A stretch of 64,000 nt of DNA. It comes from Lichenicoccus sp963693035. GTDB lineage: Bacteria; Pseudomonadota; Alphaproteobacteria; Acetobacterales; Acetobacteraceae. The position numbers and the translations under genes are program-made. Below, piece by piece: positions 1 through 8,731 of the stretch. The notes below the pieces were generated by a model. That model was not told where the DNA came from, did no database searches, and was given only the letters and a program-made list of their open reading frames with translations. Position 1 is the stretch's first letter. Each line of letters starts with the position of its first letter. The stretch is taken from the NCBI GenBank assembly GCA_963693035.2, contig CAXMMQ010000009.1, positions 124,001-188,000 of the forward strand, in the 5' to 3' direction.

Positions 1-2
1 GC

Positions 3-1079
3 ATCGCCGACGTGCACGTCCAGCAGGCCTTCAACGAGCCCACCCTGCGGGTCGCGTCATCGCGCTCCTATGCCCTCGGGACCGGCCTCACCGAAGCGGA
101 TGTCGCCAACAATGCGCTGGCGACGCTGTCGGGCAGCGGCCAGACCGCGCCGACCTACTGGCTCGACCCGAGCAACGGCATCTCGCACCTGGTCAACACG
201 CAGACGCCGCAGAACCAGCTCACCACCATGAACGACCTGGAGACGATCCCGATCGACAAGGGCGACGGCAATCCAGGCAACAGCACCCAACTGCTGGGCG
301 GCCTCAGCCGCATCAGCCAAACCGGCAGCGCGCTGCTGAACTCGCACTACAGCATCCTGCCGGTGATCGACATCTTCGCCACCAACCAGGCGCGCGATCT
401 CGGCGCGGTCAACGACGCGGTAGCCGCCGTCGTCAACCAGATGAGCGGCAGCGTGCCGCATGGTGCCAGCGTGCATCTGCGTGGCCAGGCAACCACGATG
501 GGGATCGCCTACGTGCAGCTGATCGAGGGCCTCGCGCTGTCGATCCTGCTGGTCTACCTGGTGATCGTGGTGAACTTCCAGTCGTGGCTGGACCCGTTCA
601 TCATCATCTCGGCGCTGCCGGCGGCGCTGGCCGGCATCGTCTGGAGCCTGTTCCTGACCCACACCACCCTGTCGGTGCCGGCGCTGACCGGCGCGATCAT
701 GTGCATGGGCACGGCGACGGCGAACTCGATCCTGGTGGTGGCCTTTGCGCGCGAACGGCTGGCCGAGCATGGCGATGCGGTGCGCGCCGCGGTCGAGGCC
801 GGCTACGGCCGCATCCGGCCGGTGCTGATGACGGCGCTGGCGATGATGATCGGCATGCTGCCGATGTCGTTCAGCAACACGCAGAACGCGCCGCTCGGCA
901 AGGCAGTGATCGGCGGGCTGCTGGTGGCGACGTTTGCGACGTTGCTGTTCGTGCCGTGCGTGTTCGCGCTGCTGCACCGAGGGGACGCCGAGGCCTCAGA
1001 CTTCGAGGCACCCGGGCATCCCGAGACGACACGACATGTGCCAGGGGAAGTCCGGGCCGAGGGGGCGCTGCACACATGA
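3..1079 (+). CDS. RND efflux permease, C-terminal part (cut by window edge)
   Basis: This is the C-terminal third of an inner-membrane, proton-driven RND efflux pump of the HAE1/AcrB type. The frame is open to the window edge, so the N-terminus is missing. Visible are the end of the periplasmic porter region and the last membrane block, with the family-typical segments around GTATANSILVVAFARER and ALAMMIGMLPMS and a final helix before a short charged tail. The stop overlaps the start of the adaptor gene (ATGA), so the three-gene set permease-adaptor-channel is probably translationally coupled. The substrate cannot be told from the sequence. Family assignment is secure; drug versus metal specificity is not. 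Confidence 0.9.
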   Translation: MADVHVQQAFNEPTLRVASSRSYALGTGLTEADVANNALATLSGSGQTAPTYWLDPSNGISHLVNTQTPQNQLTTMNDLETIPIDKGDGNPGNSTQLLGGLSRISQTGSALLNSHYSILPVIDIFATNQARDLGAVNDAVAAVVNQMSGSVPHGASVHLRGQATTMGIAYVQLIEGLALSILLVYLVIVVNFQSWLDPFIIISALPAALAGIVWSLFLTHTTLSVPALTGAIMCMGTATANSILVVAFARERLAEHGDAVRAAVEAGYGRIRPVLMTALAMMIGMLPMSFSNTQNAPLGKAVIGGLLVATFATLLFVPCVFALLHRGDAEASDFEAPGHPETTRHVPGEVRAEGALHT

Positions 1080-2416
1080 CGGTCCAGCAACAGATACGGC
1101 AGGGTCCAGTGCCGGGCCATTCCGCCGGACGCCCGAAGAGCCGCCCAAGAAGCAGGATAGGCCTGATCTCGTTGGTCGCCCTGATCCTGGCGATCATCCT
1201 CGCCGGCTGGGGACTGTGGGACCGGCGCAGCCATCTAGTCGATCTTCGCGCATCGGCCGACGAGAACGCGATCGACGACGTGCAGCTCATCGCGGCCACC
1301 AGGGGACCCGCCACGCGCACGCTCGACCTGCCCGGCACGATCAATGCCTGGTATGCGGCGCCGATCTACGCCCAGGTCTCCGGCTACGTGCAGATGTGGT
1401 TCAAGGACTACGGCGCCACCGTGCAGAAGAACACGCTGCTGGCGACGATCGATGCACCCAGCCTCGACGAGCAGTCCGAGACCGCGAAGGCGAACCTCGC
1501 GGTGGCGCAGGCGCGCTACGACCTTGCGAAGGTGACCGCGCATCGCTGGTCGGCGCTGGCCGGCACCCAGGCGGTCTCGCAGCAGGAAGTCGATGTGCAG
1601 GTCGCCACCGCGACGGCCCAGAAGGCCCAGGTGGAGGCGGCGCAGCATGAGGTCGCACGCTACCAGGCGCTGGAGGCCTTCAAGAACGTGGTGGCGCCGT
1701 TCGACGGCGTGGTCACCGCGCGCAACACCGATGTCGGCAGCTATGTCAGTGCGGCCGGTGGCGACCTGCACTCGACCGGCGGCTCCAGCGAGCTGTTCAG
1801 CGTGTCGGACATCCACAAGCTGCGCATCTATGTCTCGGTGCCGCAGGATTACTCGGCGGTGCTCAAGCCCGGCCTGACCGCGAACCTGTCGCTGTCGCAG
1901 TTTCCGGGCCGCAGCTTCAAGGCCGAGTTCCTGACCACGGCGAATGCGTTCAACCCGCAGACCCGCACCGTGGTCACCGAGCTCACCGTGGACAATCCCG
2001 ACCACCTGATCTGGCCCGGCACCTATACCGACGTCCGCTTTGTGATCCCGACGGATCCCGACATCCTGATCGTGCCCGAGCAGGCGCTGCTGTTCCGCGA
2101 CCAGGGCATGCAGGTTGCGCTGGTGCGGCCGGACGACACCGTGCATCTGCAGAGCGTGACGCTCGGCCTCAATCTCGGCCAGACCGTGCAGGTGGTGGAC
2201 GGGCTGAAGCCGACCGACCGCTTCATCAATGACCCGTCCGCCGGCCTGCTGGATGGCCAGCGCGTGCATGTGGTGAAGGGGATGCCGGGTATCGCGGCAG
2301 GCGGAGCGGCACCGACGCCGACGGCATCCGATCCGACGACGGCAGGGCGGACGCACCTGAGCACGGCGCAGCGCGAACGCATCGAGGCCGCACGCGGCGG
2401 CGCTCCAGAAGAATGA
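1076..2416 (+). CDS. RND efflux periplasmic adaptor (membrane fusion protein)
   Basis: This 446-residue HlyD/MexE-type adaptor should bridge the permease upstream to the outer-membrane channel downstream. A single N-terminal membrane anchor lies at about residues 28-46, followed by the lipoyl half-motifs (around YVQMWFKDYGATV and VVAPFDGVVTARN), an alpha-hairpin between them, and a beta-barrel region. The ATG at 1076 is chosen because it overlaps the permease stop as ATGA and gives the expected N-terminus; the frame is open further upstream, but that part lies inside the permease gene. The C-terminus is rich in Ala, Thr and Pro and ends just inside the next gene, again as an ATGA overlap. Confidence 0.92.
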   Translation: MTVQQQIRQGPVPGHSAGRPKSRPRSRIGLISLVALILAIILAGWGLWDRRSHLVDLRASADENAIDDVQLIAATRGPATRTLDLPGTINAWYAAPIYAQVSGYVQMWFKDYGATVQKNTLLATIDAPSLDEQSETAKANLAVAQARYDLAKVTAHRWSALAGTQAVSQQEVDVQVATATAQKAQVEAAQHEVARYQALEAFKNVVAPFDGVVTARNTDVGSYVSAAGGDLHSTGGSSELFSVSDIHKLRIYVSVPQDYSAVLKPGLTANLSLSQFPGRSFKAEFLTTANAFNPQTRTVVTELTVDNPDHLIWPGTYTDVRFVIPTDPDILIVPEQALLFRDQGMQVALVRPDDTVHLQSVTLGLNLGQTVQVVDGLKPTDRFINDPSAGLLDGQRVHVVKGMPGIAAGGAAPTPTASDPTTAGRTHLSTAQRERIEAARGGAPEE

Positions 2417-3912
2417 GGCAGGGGAAGATGGCGCGCGCCGCCGGCCTTGTTGGGCTGGCGGCGCTGGCCGGCTGCGACCTGGCGCCGGCCTACCAGCCGC
2501 CGCATCCGATCCTGCCGGCGAGCTACCGGGGTTCCGGCCCGTTCACCGTGGCCCACCCGCTCGATTTCCTGCCGCGCGGGCCGTGGTGGCAGGGCTTCGG
2601 CGATCCGGTGCTCGATACGCTGGAAGCCCGGCTCGAACTCGACAATCCGAACCTGCTGGCCGCCTACGAGGCCTACACCCAGGCACGCGACCTCGCCGGC
2701 GAGGCGCGCGCCGGGCTGTTCCCGCAACTGAGTGCGCAGGCCTCGACCACCGACAACAAGGAGTCCGCGCACCGGCTGTTCCGCGGCACCGCGACCGGCA
2801 CGGACGAGCAATCCTCGAACACCATCGCGGCGACCGTGGCCTGGGACCCGGACTTCTGGAGCCGCATCCGCAACGAGACCAGGCTGTACAAGGAGCAGGC
2901 GCAGGCAACGTCGGCGGATCTGGCCAATGCCAGGCTCAGCCTGGAGGTCGAGCTGGCGTCCGACTACATGGCGATGCGCGGCCTCGACGCGCAGCACGCC
3001 GTCTATGCGCAGTCGATCGCGCTCTACCAGAAGGCGGTCGGCATCACCTCGATGCGCCTCGCCGGCAAGATCGCATCCGGCCTCGACGTAGCCCGTGCGG
3101 AGAACCAGCTCGCCGCCGCCGAGGCCCAGGACACCGCAACCGAGGCCAGCCGCGTCACCCTGCAGCATGCGATCGCGGTGCTCACCGGCACCAACCCGAG
3201 CAGCTTTGCCATCGCGCCGGAGGCCGAGGCGCACATGACGGTGCCGGTGATCCCGGCCGGAGTGCCGTCGACGCTGCTGCAGCGGCGCCCGGACATTGCC
3301 GCCGCCGAGCGCAACATGGCCGCCGCCAGCGCCTCGATCGGCGTGTCGCGCGCGGCCTTCTATCCCGACGTCACCATCAGCCTGCAGAGCGGCTTCCAGG
3401 ATTATGGCTGGTCGCTGGCGACGCTGCCGAACAGCATGTGGGCGATCGGCGCCTCCGCGATACTGCCGCTGTTCGAGGGTGGACTGCGCAAGGCCGAGTT
3501 GCAGCGGAGCTGGTCGCAGTACTCGCAGACCGCGGACAACTACCGCGCCATTGTGCTCACCGCGTTCCAGCAGGTCGAGGACGGGCTTTCGCTGACCGGC
3601 ATCCTGGCGACCGAGCTGACGCAGCAGACTGCCGCAGTGCAGTCGGCGGTGAAGGCGCAGAACATGACGCTCGCACTCTATACCGGCGGCCTCGAAAACT
3701 ATCTCGATGTCACCGTCAGCCAGGTCTATGCGCTGACCGCGCAGATCGCCGCGGTCCAGGTCGAGACCACGCGGCTGCAGGCGGCGGTGAGCCTGATCGG
3801 CGCCCTCGGCGGCGGCTGGAGCACCCACGAGCTGCCGACGCCGGACCAGACCCTGCCGTTCAACCCGCTGAGCCCGGACCGGTCGCCGGGAGACGTGCAT
3901 ACGCCGACGTAG
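2413..3912 (+). CDS. Outer-membrane efflux channel, NodT/OprM family lipoprotein
   Basis: This 499-residue protein is the TolC-like outer-membrane component of the tripartite pump encoded with it. The N-terminus has a short hydrophobic stretch ending in the lipobox LAGC, so it is probably lipid-anchored. Two repeated OEP domains follow, with family hallmarks such as LLQRRPDIAAAERNM near residue 285 and LFEGG near 353. The start at 2413 overlaps the adaptor stop (ATGA). An ATG at 2428 would also keep the signal peptide and has a purine-rich stretch just before it, so the exact start is uncertain. No terminator-like hairpin was seen after the stop. Confidence 0.92.
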   Translation: MRQGKMARAAGLVGLAALAGCDLAPAYQPPHPILPASYRGSGPFTVAHPLDFLPRGPWWQGFGDPVLDTLEARLELDNPNLLAAYEAYTQARDLAGEARAGLFPQLSAQASTTDNKESAHRLFRGTATGTDEQSSNTIAATVAWDPDFWSRIRNETRLYKEQAQATSADLANARLSLEVELASDYMAMRGLDAQHAVYAQSIALYQKAVGITSMRLAGKIASGLDVARAENQLAAAEAQDTATEASRVTLQHAIAVLTGTNPSSFAIAPEAEAHMTVPVIPAGVPSTLLQRRPDIAAAERNMAAASASIGVSRAAFYPDVTISLQSGFQDYGWSLATLPNSMWAIGASAILPLFEGGLRKAELQRSWSQYSQTADNYRAIVLTAFQQVEDGLSLTGILATELTQQTAAVQSAVKAQNMTLALYTGGLENYLDVTVSQVYALTAQIAAVQVETTRLQAAVSLIGALGGGWSTHELPTPDQTLPFNPLSPDRSPGDVHTPT

Positions 3913-4028
3913 CCGGAGCGACGGTCATTCAATCGATAAACTACTGTTACAGATCGGGCTTGCGGCTTCACACCTGAGTATGGCATCACGACGTTCCAGA
4001 TATTCAGGCGACGACCTGGAGGAACGTG

Positions 4029-5483
4029 ATGGCGTCGCTGGAAGAAGAAGCTCACGGGAGCGCCGGGTCCGGCGGGATGGCGACCGCAGTGCGCCCAGCG
4101 GATCGGACCGACTCCCGTCTGCCGCCCTCGCATGCCGACCTGCTCGCGAGCGTGCCGAACCTCATCGCCTACTACGATCGCGACCAGGTCTGCAGGTATG
4201 CCAACGACGCCTATCTCGATTTCATCGACCGCAGCGCCGGGGACGCGGTCGGGTGCTCGATGCGCAGCCTGCTTGGCGACGAGGTCCACGACGGTGTGCT
4301 TCCCTACGTGGAGGGCGCTCTTGCCGGCGAGAAGCAGGTCTTCGATCGCAGAACACGGCTGCGCAACGGTGCCCTGGCGCACAAGCTGGTCGACTACAGC
4401 CCGAGGTTCGACGGCAGCGGCCGGGTCCTGGGCATCGTCGTCAGCATCAGCGACGTGACCCCGCTGCGGGATCTGATGGAGCGATCGCGCAGACGGGAGG
4501 CGCAGCTCGAGCAGTCGCTCGCCGAACGCAACGAGGCCAACGCGTGGCTGAAGCTGGCGGAGCTGATCGCCGGCGTCGGCCATTGGACGGTGAGCCTGCC
4601 GGACTACAAGGTTACCTGGTCCGACGAGATCTACCGGATCTATGGCCTGTCGCCGGAAACCTACCGGCCCGATGTCGAGAGCTCGATCGGGTTCTACCAC
4701 CCGGATGACCGGCGACGCGTGCAGGCCGCGATCGCGCAGGCAGCGCGCGACGGCACGCCGTTCGACGTCTCGCTGCGACTGGTCCGGGAGGATGGCGAGG
4801 TCCGGCATGTCAGGTCGCGTGGCCTCGCGACCCGGCGCCCGGACGGCCGGCCGACCTCGATCTTCGGCGTGTTCGTCGATGTCACCGAGCAGCGCGAGGC
4901 CGAGATCACTTTGCGACGGGCCAATGATCGTCTCGACGAGCTCGCCCATATCGACGGGCTGACCGGCGTTGCGAACCGCCGGCGCTACGATGATGCCCTC
5001 GATCGGGAGTGGCGCTCGGCGTTGCGCACCGGGCGGCCGCTTTCCGTGGCGATCGTCGATGTCGATCATTTCAAGGCCTACAACGATACCTATGGCCACC
5101 AGGCCGGCGACAACTGCCTGCGCGCGCTGGCGTCGGTCCTGCTCTCGGTGACCAGGCGCCCGTACGACCTGCTGGCCCGCCTCGATGGCGAGGAGTTCGT
5201 CTATCTGCTGCCGGCGACCGATGCCGAGGGAGCGGTCGCGATGGCCGAGCGGGCGCGGGCGGAGATCGAGGCGCTGATGTTCGACCATTCCGGCAACCCG
5301 GACGGCGGCCGCCGGGTCAGCGTCAGCATCGGGGTGGCGACCTGCACGCCGGATCGCTCGCGGCCGGCCAGGACGGCGCAGACCCTGATGTCGTCGGCCG
5401 ACAAGATGCTCTACCTGGCAAAGCGGGCCGGCCGGAACCGCGTCGCCTCGGTGCCGAGGCTGAGGCTGCTGCAGCGCGCCTGA
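4029..5483 (+). CDS. Diguanylate cyclase with two PAS domains
   Basis: This 484-residue cytoplasmic protein has a PAS domain (about 35-145), a second PAS_3-like domain (about 175-290) and a C-terminal GGDEF domain (about 305-480). It is expected to make cyclic di-GMP in response to a signal sensed by the PAS domains. The active-site motif reads DGEEF (386-390) instead of GGEEF, so the first glycine is replaced. The inhibitory-site motif RxxD is intact as RPYD (377-380), at the usual five-residue spacing. No membrane segment or signal peptide is seen. The ATG at 4029 is preferred over the GTG at 4026 because a GGAGG-like site lies a few bases upstream. The downstream gene is convergent, 9 bases away. 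Confidence 0.9.
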   Translation: MASLEEEAHGSAGSGGMATAVRPADRTDSRLPPSHADLLASVPNLIAYYDRDQVCRYANDAYLDFIDRSAGDAVGCSMRSLLGDEVHDGVLPYVEGALAGEKQVFDRRTRLRNGALAHKLVDYSPRFDGSGRVLGIVVSISDVTPLRDLMERSRRREAQLEQSLAERNEANAWLKLAELIAGVGHWTVSLPDYKVTWSDEIYRIYGLSPETYRPDVESSIGFYHPDDRRRVQAAIAQAARDGTPFDVSLRLVREDGEVRHVRSRGLATRRPDGRPTSIFGVFVDVTEQREAEITLRRANDRLDELAHIDGLTGVANRRRYDDALDREWRSALRTGRPLSVAIVDVDHFKAYNDTYGHQAGDNCLRALASVLLSVTRRPYDLLARLDGEEFVYLLPATDAEGAVAMAERARAEIEALMFDHSGNPDGGRRVSVSIGVATCTPDRSRPARTAQTLMSSADKMLYLAKRAGRNRVASVPRLRLLQRA

Positions 5484-5492
5484 AGTGGGCTC

Positions 5493-6341
5493 TCAATCGT
5501 CCAGGCTGGCGTGGCTGTCCGCGCTGCCGATGCGCCAGTAGCCGCTGGCACGGACCTGGCTGCGCGGCAGGCCGAGACCATCCACCAGATGACGGCGCAG
5601 GCCGCGGATCGTCTCGATCTCGCCGGCCAGCCAGGCATGCATGTCGCCGGGCGGCAGGGCGAATGCCCGCAGCGCCTGCAGCAGCAGGCCCGTGGTGCCC
5701 GCCCCGGCACCGTTGCGGTGCAGCCAGGTGATGCTGGCATTGGCGCTGGTGGGCAGGTAGCGCTCCTCGTCGCGGTCCGCGACCTCGATCAGGACCAGCG
5801 CGCGGGTGCCAGGATCCATTTCCTCGAGTGCGCGCGCGATGGCCGGCAGCGCGGTCTCGTCGCCGGCCAGCAGGTAGGTGTCGAAGTCGCGCGGGATCAG
5901 ATGCGAGCCGCGCGGGCCACCGACCCCGAGCCACTGGCCGGGTGCTGCCTGCGCTGCCCAGTCCGAGGCCGGACCGCCTGCATGCGGCCCCCCTGCTTGC
6001 GGCCCCTCCGTATGCAGGACGAACTCGATGACCAGTTCCCGCCGCTGCGCGTCGTGGCGGCGCGGCGTGTAGTCGCGCCGAATTGCAGGGGTTGCGCCCT
6101 CGGGGAAGATCGGCCCGTCCGGCCCGGGTTCGGGGACGACCGGGCGATCCTGGCCTGGCGCCGGGAAGAACAGCTTGACATGGTCGTCGGCGGCGGCCGA
6201 GGCGAAACCGTCCAGCGCCTCGCCACCCAGCGTGATGCGACGCATGCGCGGCGAGACCTGCTCGACCCGGAGGACCTGCAGCAGGCGCAGCCGGGTCTGG
6301 TGCCGCACCCGAAGGGTCGTACGGTGGAGGGTGGTTGTCAT
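5493..6341 (-). CDS. Siderophore-interacting protein, YqjH/ViuB-like ferric-chelate reductase
   Basis: This 282-residue FAD-dependent protein of the siderophore-interacting family should reduce ferric chelates in the cytoplasm with NAD(P)H and release iron. The N-terminal flavin-binding barrel contains the YTPRR motif that contacts FAD, and the C-terminal SIP domain carries the LLAGDETALPAI stretch and ends with the expected tryptophan- and serine-rich tail. It starts 5 bases after the PadR-type regulator and is surely cotranscribed with it. The same pairing, yqjI and yqjH, is known from Escherichia coli, where the repressor controls the reductase. A Gly/Ala-rich loop with repeated GGP (about residues 120-135) looks like a lineage-specific insertion. 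Confidence 0.9.
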   Translation of the reverse strand: MTTTLHRTTLRVRHQTRLRLLQVLRVEQVSPRMRRITLGGEALDGFASAAADDHVKLFFPAPGQDRPVVPEPGPDGPIFPEGATPAIRRDYTPRRHDAQRRELVIEFVLHTEGPQAGGPHAGGPASDWAAQAAPGQWLGVGGPRGSHLIPRDFDTYLLAGDETALPAIARALEEMDPGTRALVLIEVADRDEERYLPTSANASITWLHRNGAGAGTTGLLLQALRAFALPPGDMHAWLAGEIETIRGLRRHLVDGLGLPRSQVRASGYWRIGSADSHASLDD

Positions 6342-6346
6342 CGGGA

Positions 6347-6982
6347 TCAGCTCTCCTTGCCGAGGATTTCCGCGGTCGCGCGGGTCAGGATGCCGGCGAT
6401 GCGTCGCGCTTCTTCCGGCGAGCAGCCGCGCTTGTGCATGAGGGCGTGCTTGATGGCGTGGCGCGCCTGGTGCAGTTCGTCGGCGGCGCGCGGGTCGGCA
6501 TCATCCAGGCCGGCGAAGGCCTCGCGGACCTGCGACATGCGACCGCCGATGCGGGCCAGCGTTTCCAGGATCAGCGTCGCCTGGTCGCGGTTGGCCTCCA
6601 GGTGCGCGCGCCCGGCATCGGTCAGCGAGTAGAGCTTGCGGTTGCCGTCCTGCGCGACCGCGGCGTGGCCGATCTCCTCGAGATAGGTCAGTGCCGGATA
6701 GATCATGCCGGGGCTGGGTGCGTAGAAGCCGCCCGAGCGCTCCTCGAGCATGCGTATCAACTCGTAGCCATGCGCGGGCTGCTCGGCCAGCAGGGCGAGC
6801 AGCACCAGTTGCAGTTCCGCAGAGCCGAGCTTGCGGCCGCCGGGGACGCCGTCGCCGCCCATGAAGCCGCCGCGGCCGAAGCCGCCGCGGCCATGGCCGA
6901 AGCCGCCCCGGCCGCGATGCGGCCCGATGGCGTGCAGCCAGTGATGGATGTGTTGGGGGAGGGAGTTCATTCTGTATGACAT
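6347..6982 (-). CDS. PadR-family repressor, YqjI-like
   Basis: This 211-residue regulator has an N-terminal tail rich in His, Gly, Arg and Phe (residues 8-50), then a PadR winged helix-turn-helix (about 52-125) with the HGYELI and SPGMIYPAL motifs, and a C-terminal helical dimerisation domain. In E. coli YqjI a comparable His-rich tail binds nickel and turns off repression of the neighbouring reductase. Here the tail has several His but no Cys, so metal sensing is plausible but unproven. The ATG at 6982 overlaps a palindrome that may be its own operator. The second ATG at 6970 would avoid that overlap; neither has a clear ribosome binding site. Confidence 0.88.
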   Translation of the reverse strand: MSYRMNSLPQHIHHWLHAIGPHRGRGGFGHGRGGFGRGGFMGGDGVPGGRKLGSAELQLVLLALLAEQPAHGYELIRMLEERSGGFYAPSPGMIYPALTYLEEIGHAAVAQDGNRKLYSLTDAGRAHLEANRDQATLILETLARIGGRMSQVREAFAGLDDADPRAADELHQARHAIKHALMHKRGCSPEEARRIAGILTRATAEILGKES

Positions 6983-6996
6983 GTCTTAAGATATGT
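6979..6996. promoter_or_regulatory. Putative PadR operator palindrome
   Basis: ACATGTCTTAAGATATGT is an 18-bp inverted repeat with 8 of 9 pairs matching, placed at the start of the PadR-type regulator gene. Its position and ACAT-ATGT ends fit an autoregulatory PadR operator. The surrounding bases are AT-rich compared with the rest of the window. Binding is inferred only. Confidence 0.5.
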
Positions 6997-7139
6997 TTTA
7001 GATGATATGGCCGTCAAGCCTGTTTCTTTGCTTTTGTTCGCCTCGTCCAGCTTCGGGCTCGCAGCATGGGAGAGGATGTCCGAGCGATCATCCGCAGCAT
7101 CGAGGAGCGCCACCGCCCCGGCTGATGCGGGGCTCTGCC

Positions 7140-7168
7140 TTGACAAGCTGGCCGCCGGGGGGCTAGGA
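7140..7168 (+). promoter_or_regulatory. Putative sigma-70 promoter for rplKAJL-rpoBC
   Basis: A TTGACA box at 7140-7145 is followed after 17 bases by CTAGGA at 7163-7168. The -35 box is preceded by C, giving the CTTGAC form common in alphaproteobacteria. It lies 109 bases upstream of rplK. A perfect 6-bp stem-loop (7235-7240 with 7246-7251) in the leader could take part in autogenous control. No gene was found between 6996 and 7277; secE and nusG, often next to rplK, are not here. Confidence 0.5.
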
Positions 7169-7277
7169 GCGCGCCTCTCATGGAACGCGGGAGACCACGT
7201 CTCGCGGCCCCGGATGCGTCCGGTGCTGCGGTCTGCGGTCGTATGGACCGCGGTCCTGGCTGAAAGGAGCCACGGAT

Positions 7278-7712
7278 ATGGCGAAAAAGATCGTCGGCTA
7301 CATCAAGTTGCAGATCCCGGCGGGCAAGGCGAACCCGTCGCCGCCGGTCGGTCCGGCGCTCGGCCAGCGCGGCCTGAACATCATGGCGTTCTGCAAGGAG
7401 TTCAACGCGGCGACCCAGGGCCTGGAGGTCGGCATGCCGATCCCGGTGGTGATCACCGCGTTCGCCGACCGCACCTTCACCTTCATCACCAAGACGCCGC
7501 CGAACACCTACTTCCTGCTCAAGGCCGCCAAGGTCAGCAAGGGCAGCCCGACGGTGGGCAAGGGGGCCGCCGCCGGCCGCGTGACCACCGCGCAACTTCG
7601 CGAGATCGCGCTGGAGAAGATGAAGGACATGAACGCCAACGATGTCGACGGCGCCATCCGCATGCTTGCCGGCTCGGCCCGGTCGATGGGCCTCACCGTG
7701 GTGGAGGGCTGA
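7278..7712 (+). CDS. rplK: 50S ribosomal protein L11
   Basis: L11 (144 residues, the usual length) forms the base of the ribosomal GTPase stalk together with helices 43-44 of 23S rRNA. The N-terminal domain shows the proline-rich PSPPVGPALGQRG segment and the C-terminal RNA-binding domain ends in the conserved GSARSMGLTV. The ATG at 7278 is preceded by AAAGGAG at a good distance. It heads the rplKAJL-rpoBC cluster, and rplA follows after 2 bases. Confidence 0.98.
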   Translation: MAKKIVGYIKLQIPAGKANPSPPVGPALGQRGLNIMAFCKEFNAATQGLEVGMPIPVVITAFADRTFTFITKTPPNTYFLLKAAKVSKGSPTVGKGAAAGRVTTAQLREIALEKMKDMNANDVDGAIRMLAGSARSMGLTVVEG

Positions 7713-7714
7713 TC

Positions 7715-8407
7715 ATGGCCAAGGACAAGCGCCTCGAAGCCGCCCGGGCCAAGCTGACTCACAACAAGGCGTATGGGCTGGATGACGCGATCCGCCTCGT
7801 GAAGGGCAATGCAACCGCGAAGTTCGACGAGACGGTCGAGATCTCGCTCGGGCTCGGTATCGATCCGCGCCATGCCGACCAGATGGTGCGTGGCCTGCTG
7901 AGCCTGCCGAACGGCACCGGCAAGACCCTGCGCGTCGCCGTATTCGCGCGCGGCGCCAAGGCCGACGAGGCGCTCGCCGCCGGGGCCGACGTGGTCGGCG
8001 CCGACGACCTCGCGGAGAAGGTGCAGGCCGGCGAACTCGGCTTCGACCGCTGCATCGCGACCCCGGACATGATGGCCCTGGTCGGCCGGCTCGGAAAGAT
8101 TCTCGGCCCGCGTGGTCTGATGCCGAACCCGAAACTCGGGACGGTGACGATGGACGTGAAGGGCGCGGTGACCGCCGCCAAGTCCGGGCAGGTCGAGTTC
8201 CGGGCCGAGAAGGCTGGCATCATCCATGCCGGCATCGGCAAGGCGTCGTTCGACGAGGCCAAGCTCGCCGAGAATATCCGTGCCCTGGTGGATGCGATCC
8301 AGAAGGCCAAGCCCACCGGCGCCAAGGGTGTCTACCTGCAGCGGGTGGCGCTGTCGTCGACGATGGGGCCGGGCGTGAAGGTGGACGTGGCATCGTTTAC
8401 CGGCTGA
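7715..8407 (+). CDS. rplA: 50S ribosomal protein L1
   Basis: L1 (230 residues) forms the mobile L1 stalk that helps release deacylated tRNA, and in many bacteria it represses its own operon by binding the L11 leader. The conserved GRLGKILGPRGLMPNPKLGT region and the final MGPGVKVD stretch are present. The ATG at 7715, 2 bases after the rplK stop, gives the standard N-terminus (MAKDKRLEAAR). The frame is open far upstream, but that part overlaps rplK and the leader and is not used. Confidence 0.98.
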   Translation: MAKDKRLEAARAKLTHNKAYGLDDAIRLVKGNATAKFDETVEISLGLGIDPRHADQMVRGLLSLPNGTGKTLRVAVFARGAKADEALAAGADVVGADDLAEKVQAGELGFDRCIATPDMMALVGRLGKILGPRGLMPNPKLGTVTMDVKGAVTAAKSGQVEFRAEKAGIIHAGIGKASFDEAKLAENIRALVDAIQKAKPTGAKGVYLQRVALSSTMGPGVKVDVASFTG

Positions 8408-8731
8408 TCTGAGAGATGCGAGCCCCTGTTTCGGCAGGGGCCCGACTAGGGGCGCCGGTCTTCCGGCCGGCGTTTCCGAACCTGTCCAAGACCGCACGTG
8501 GCTTCGGCTTTAATGGTGCTTCGAAAGAGCACCGCGCGCGCAAGACGGGAGACCCGGATGCGATCGGCCATGCGCAGGGCGAATGCCCTGCGCCAGCCCA
8601 CGCACTGGTGGTTCCGGCTGCAACAGGACAGGCGAACCGGATCGAGCGCGCTCCCGAAGCGGGTGTGCGTGACGATCCTTGGGCAACCCGGCCCACCGGT
8701 CTGATCCGGTGGGCCACGACGGAGACGGGAT
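8408..8731 (+). promoter_or_regulatory. rplJL leader (candidate L10 leader RNA)
   Basis: These 324 bases between rplA and rplJ hold no gene. They contain a 7-bp stem (8422-8428 with 8435-8441) and, just before rplJ, a perfect 10-bp stem-loop (8690-8699 with 8706-8715, loop TCTGAT). Position, length and structure fit the autoregulatory L10-binding leader found upstream of rplJ in many bacteria. The assignment is from context and hand-folding; no covariance search was done. A promoter may also lie here, but no clear -35/-10 pair was found. Confidence 0.55.

Noticed and set aside
584..1075. Upstream extension of the efflux adaptor frame
   Set aside because: The open frame overlaps the permease gene. 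The ATG at 1076, coupled to the permease stop, gives the normal adaptor N-terminus.
7007..7714. Upstream extension of the rplA frame
   Set aside because: It runs through the promoter and rplK in another frame. The standard L1 N-terminus begins at 7715.
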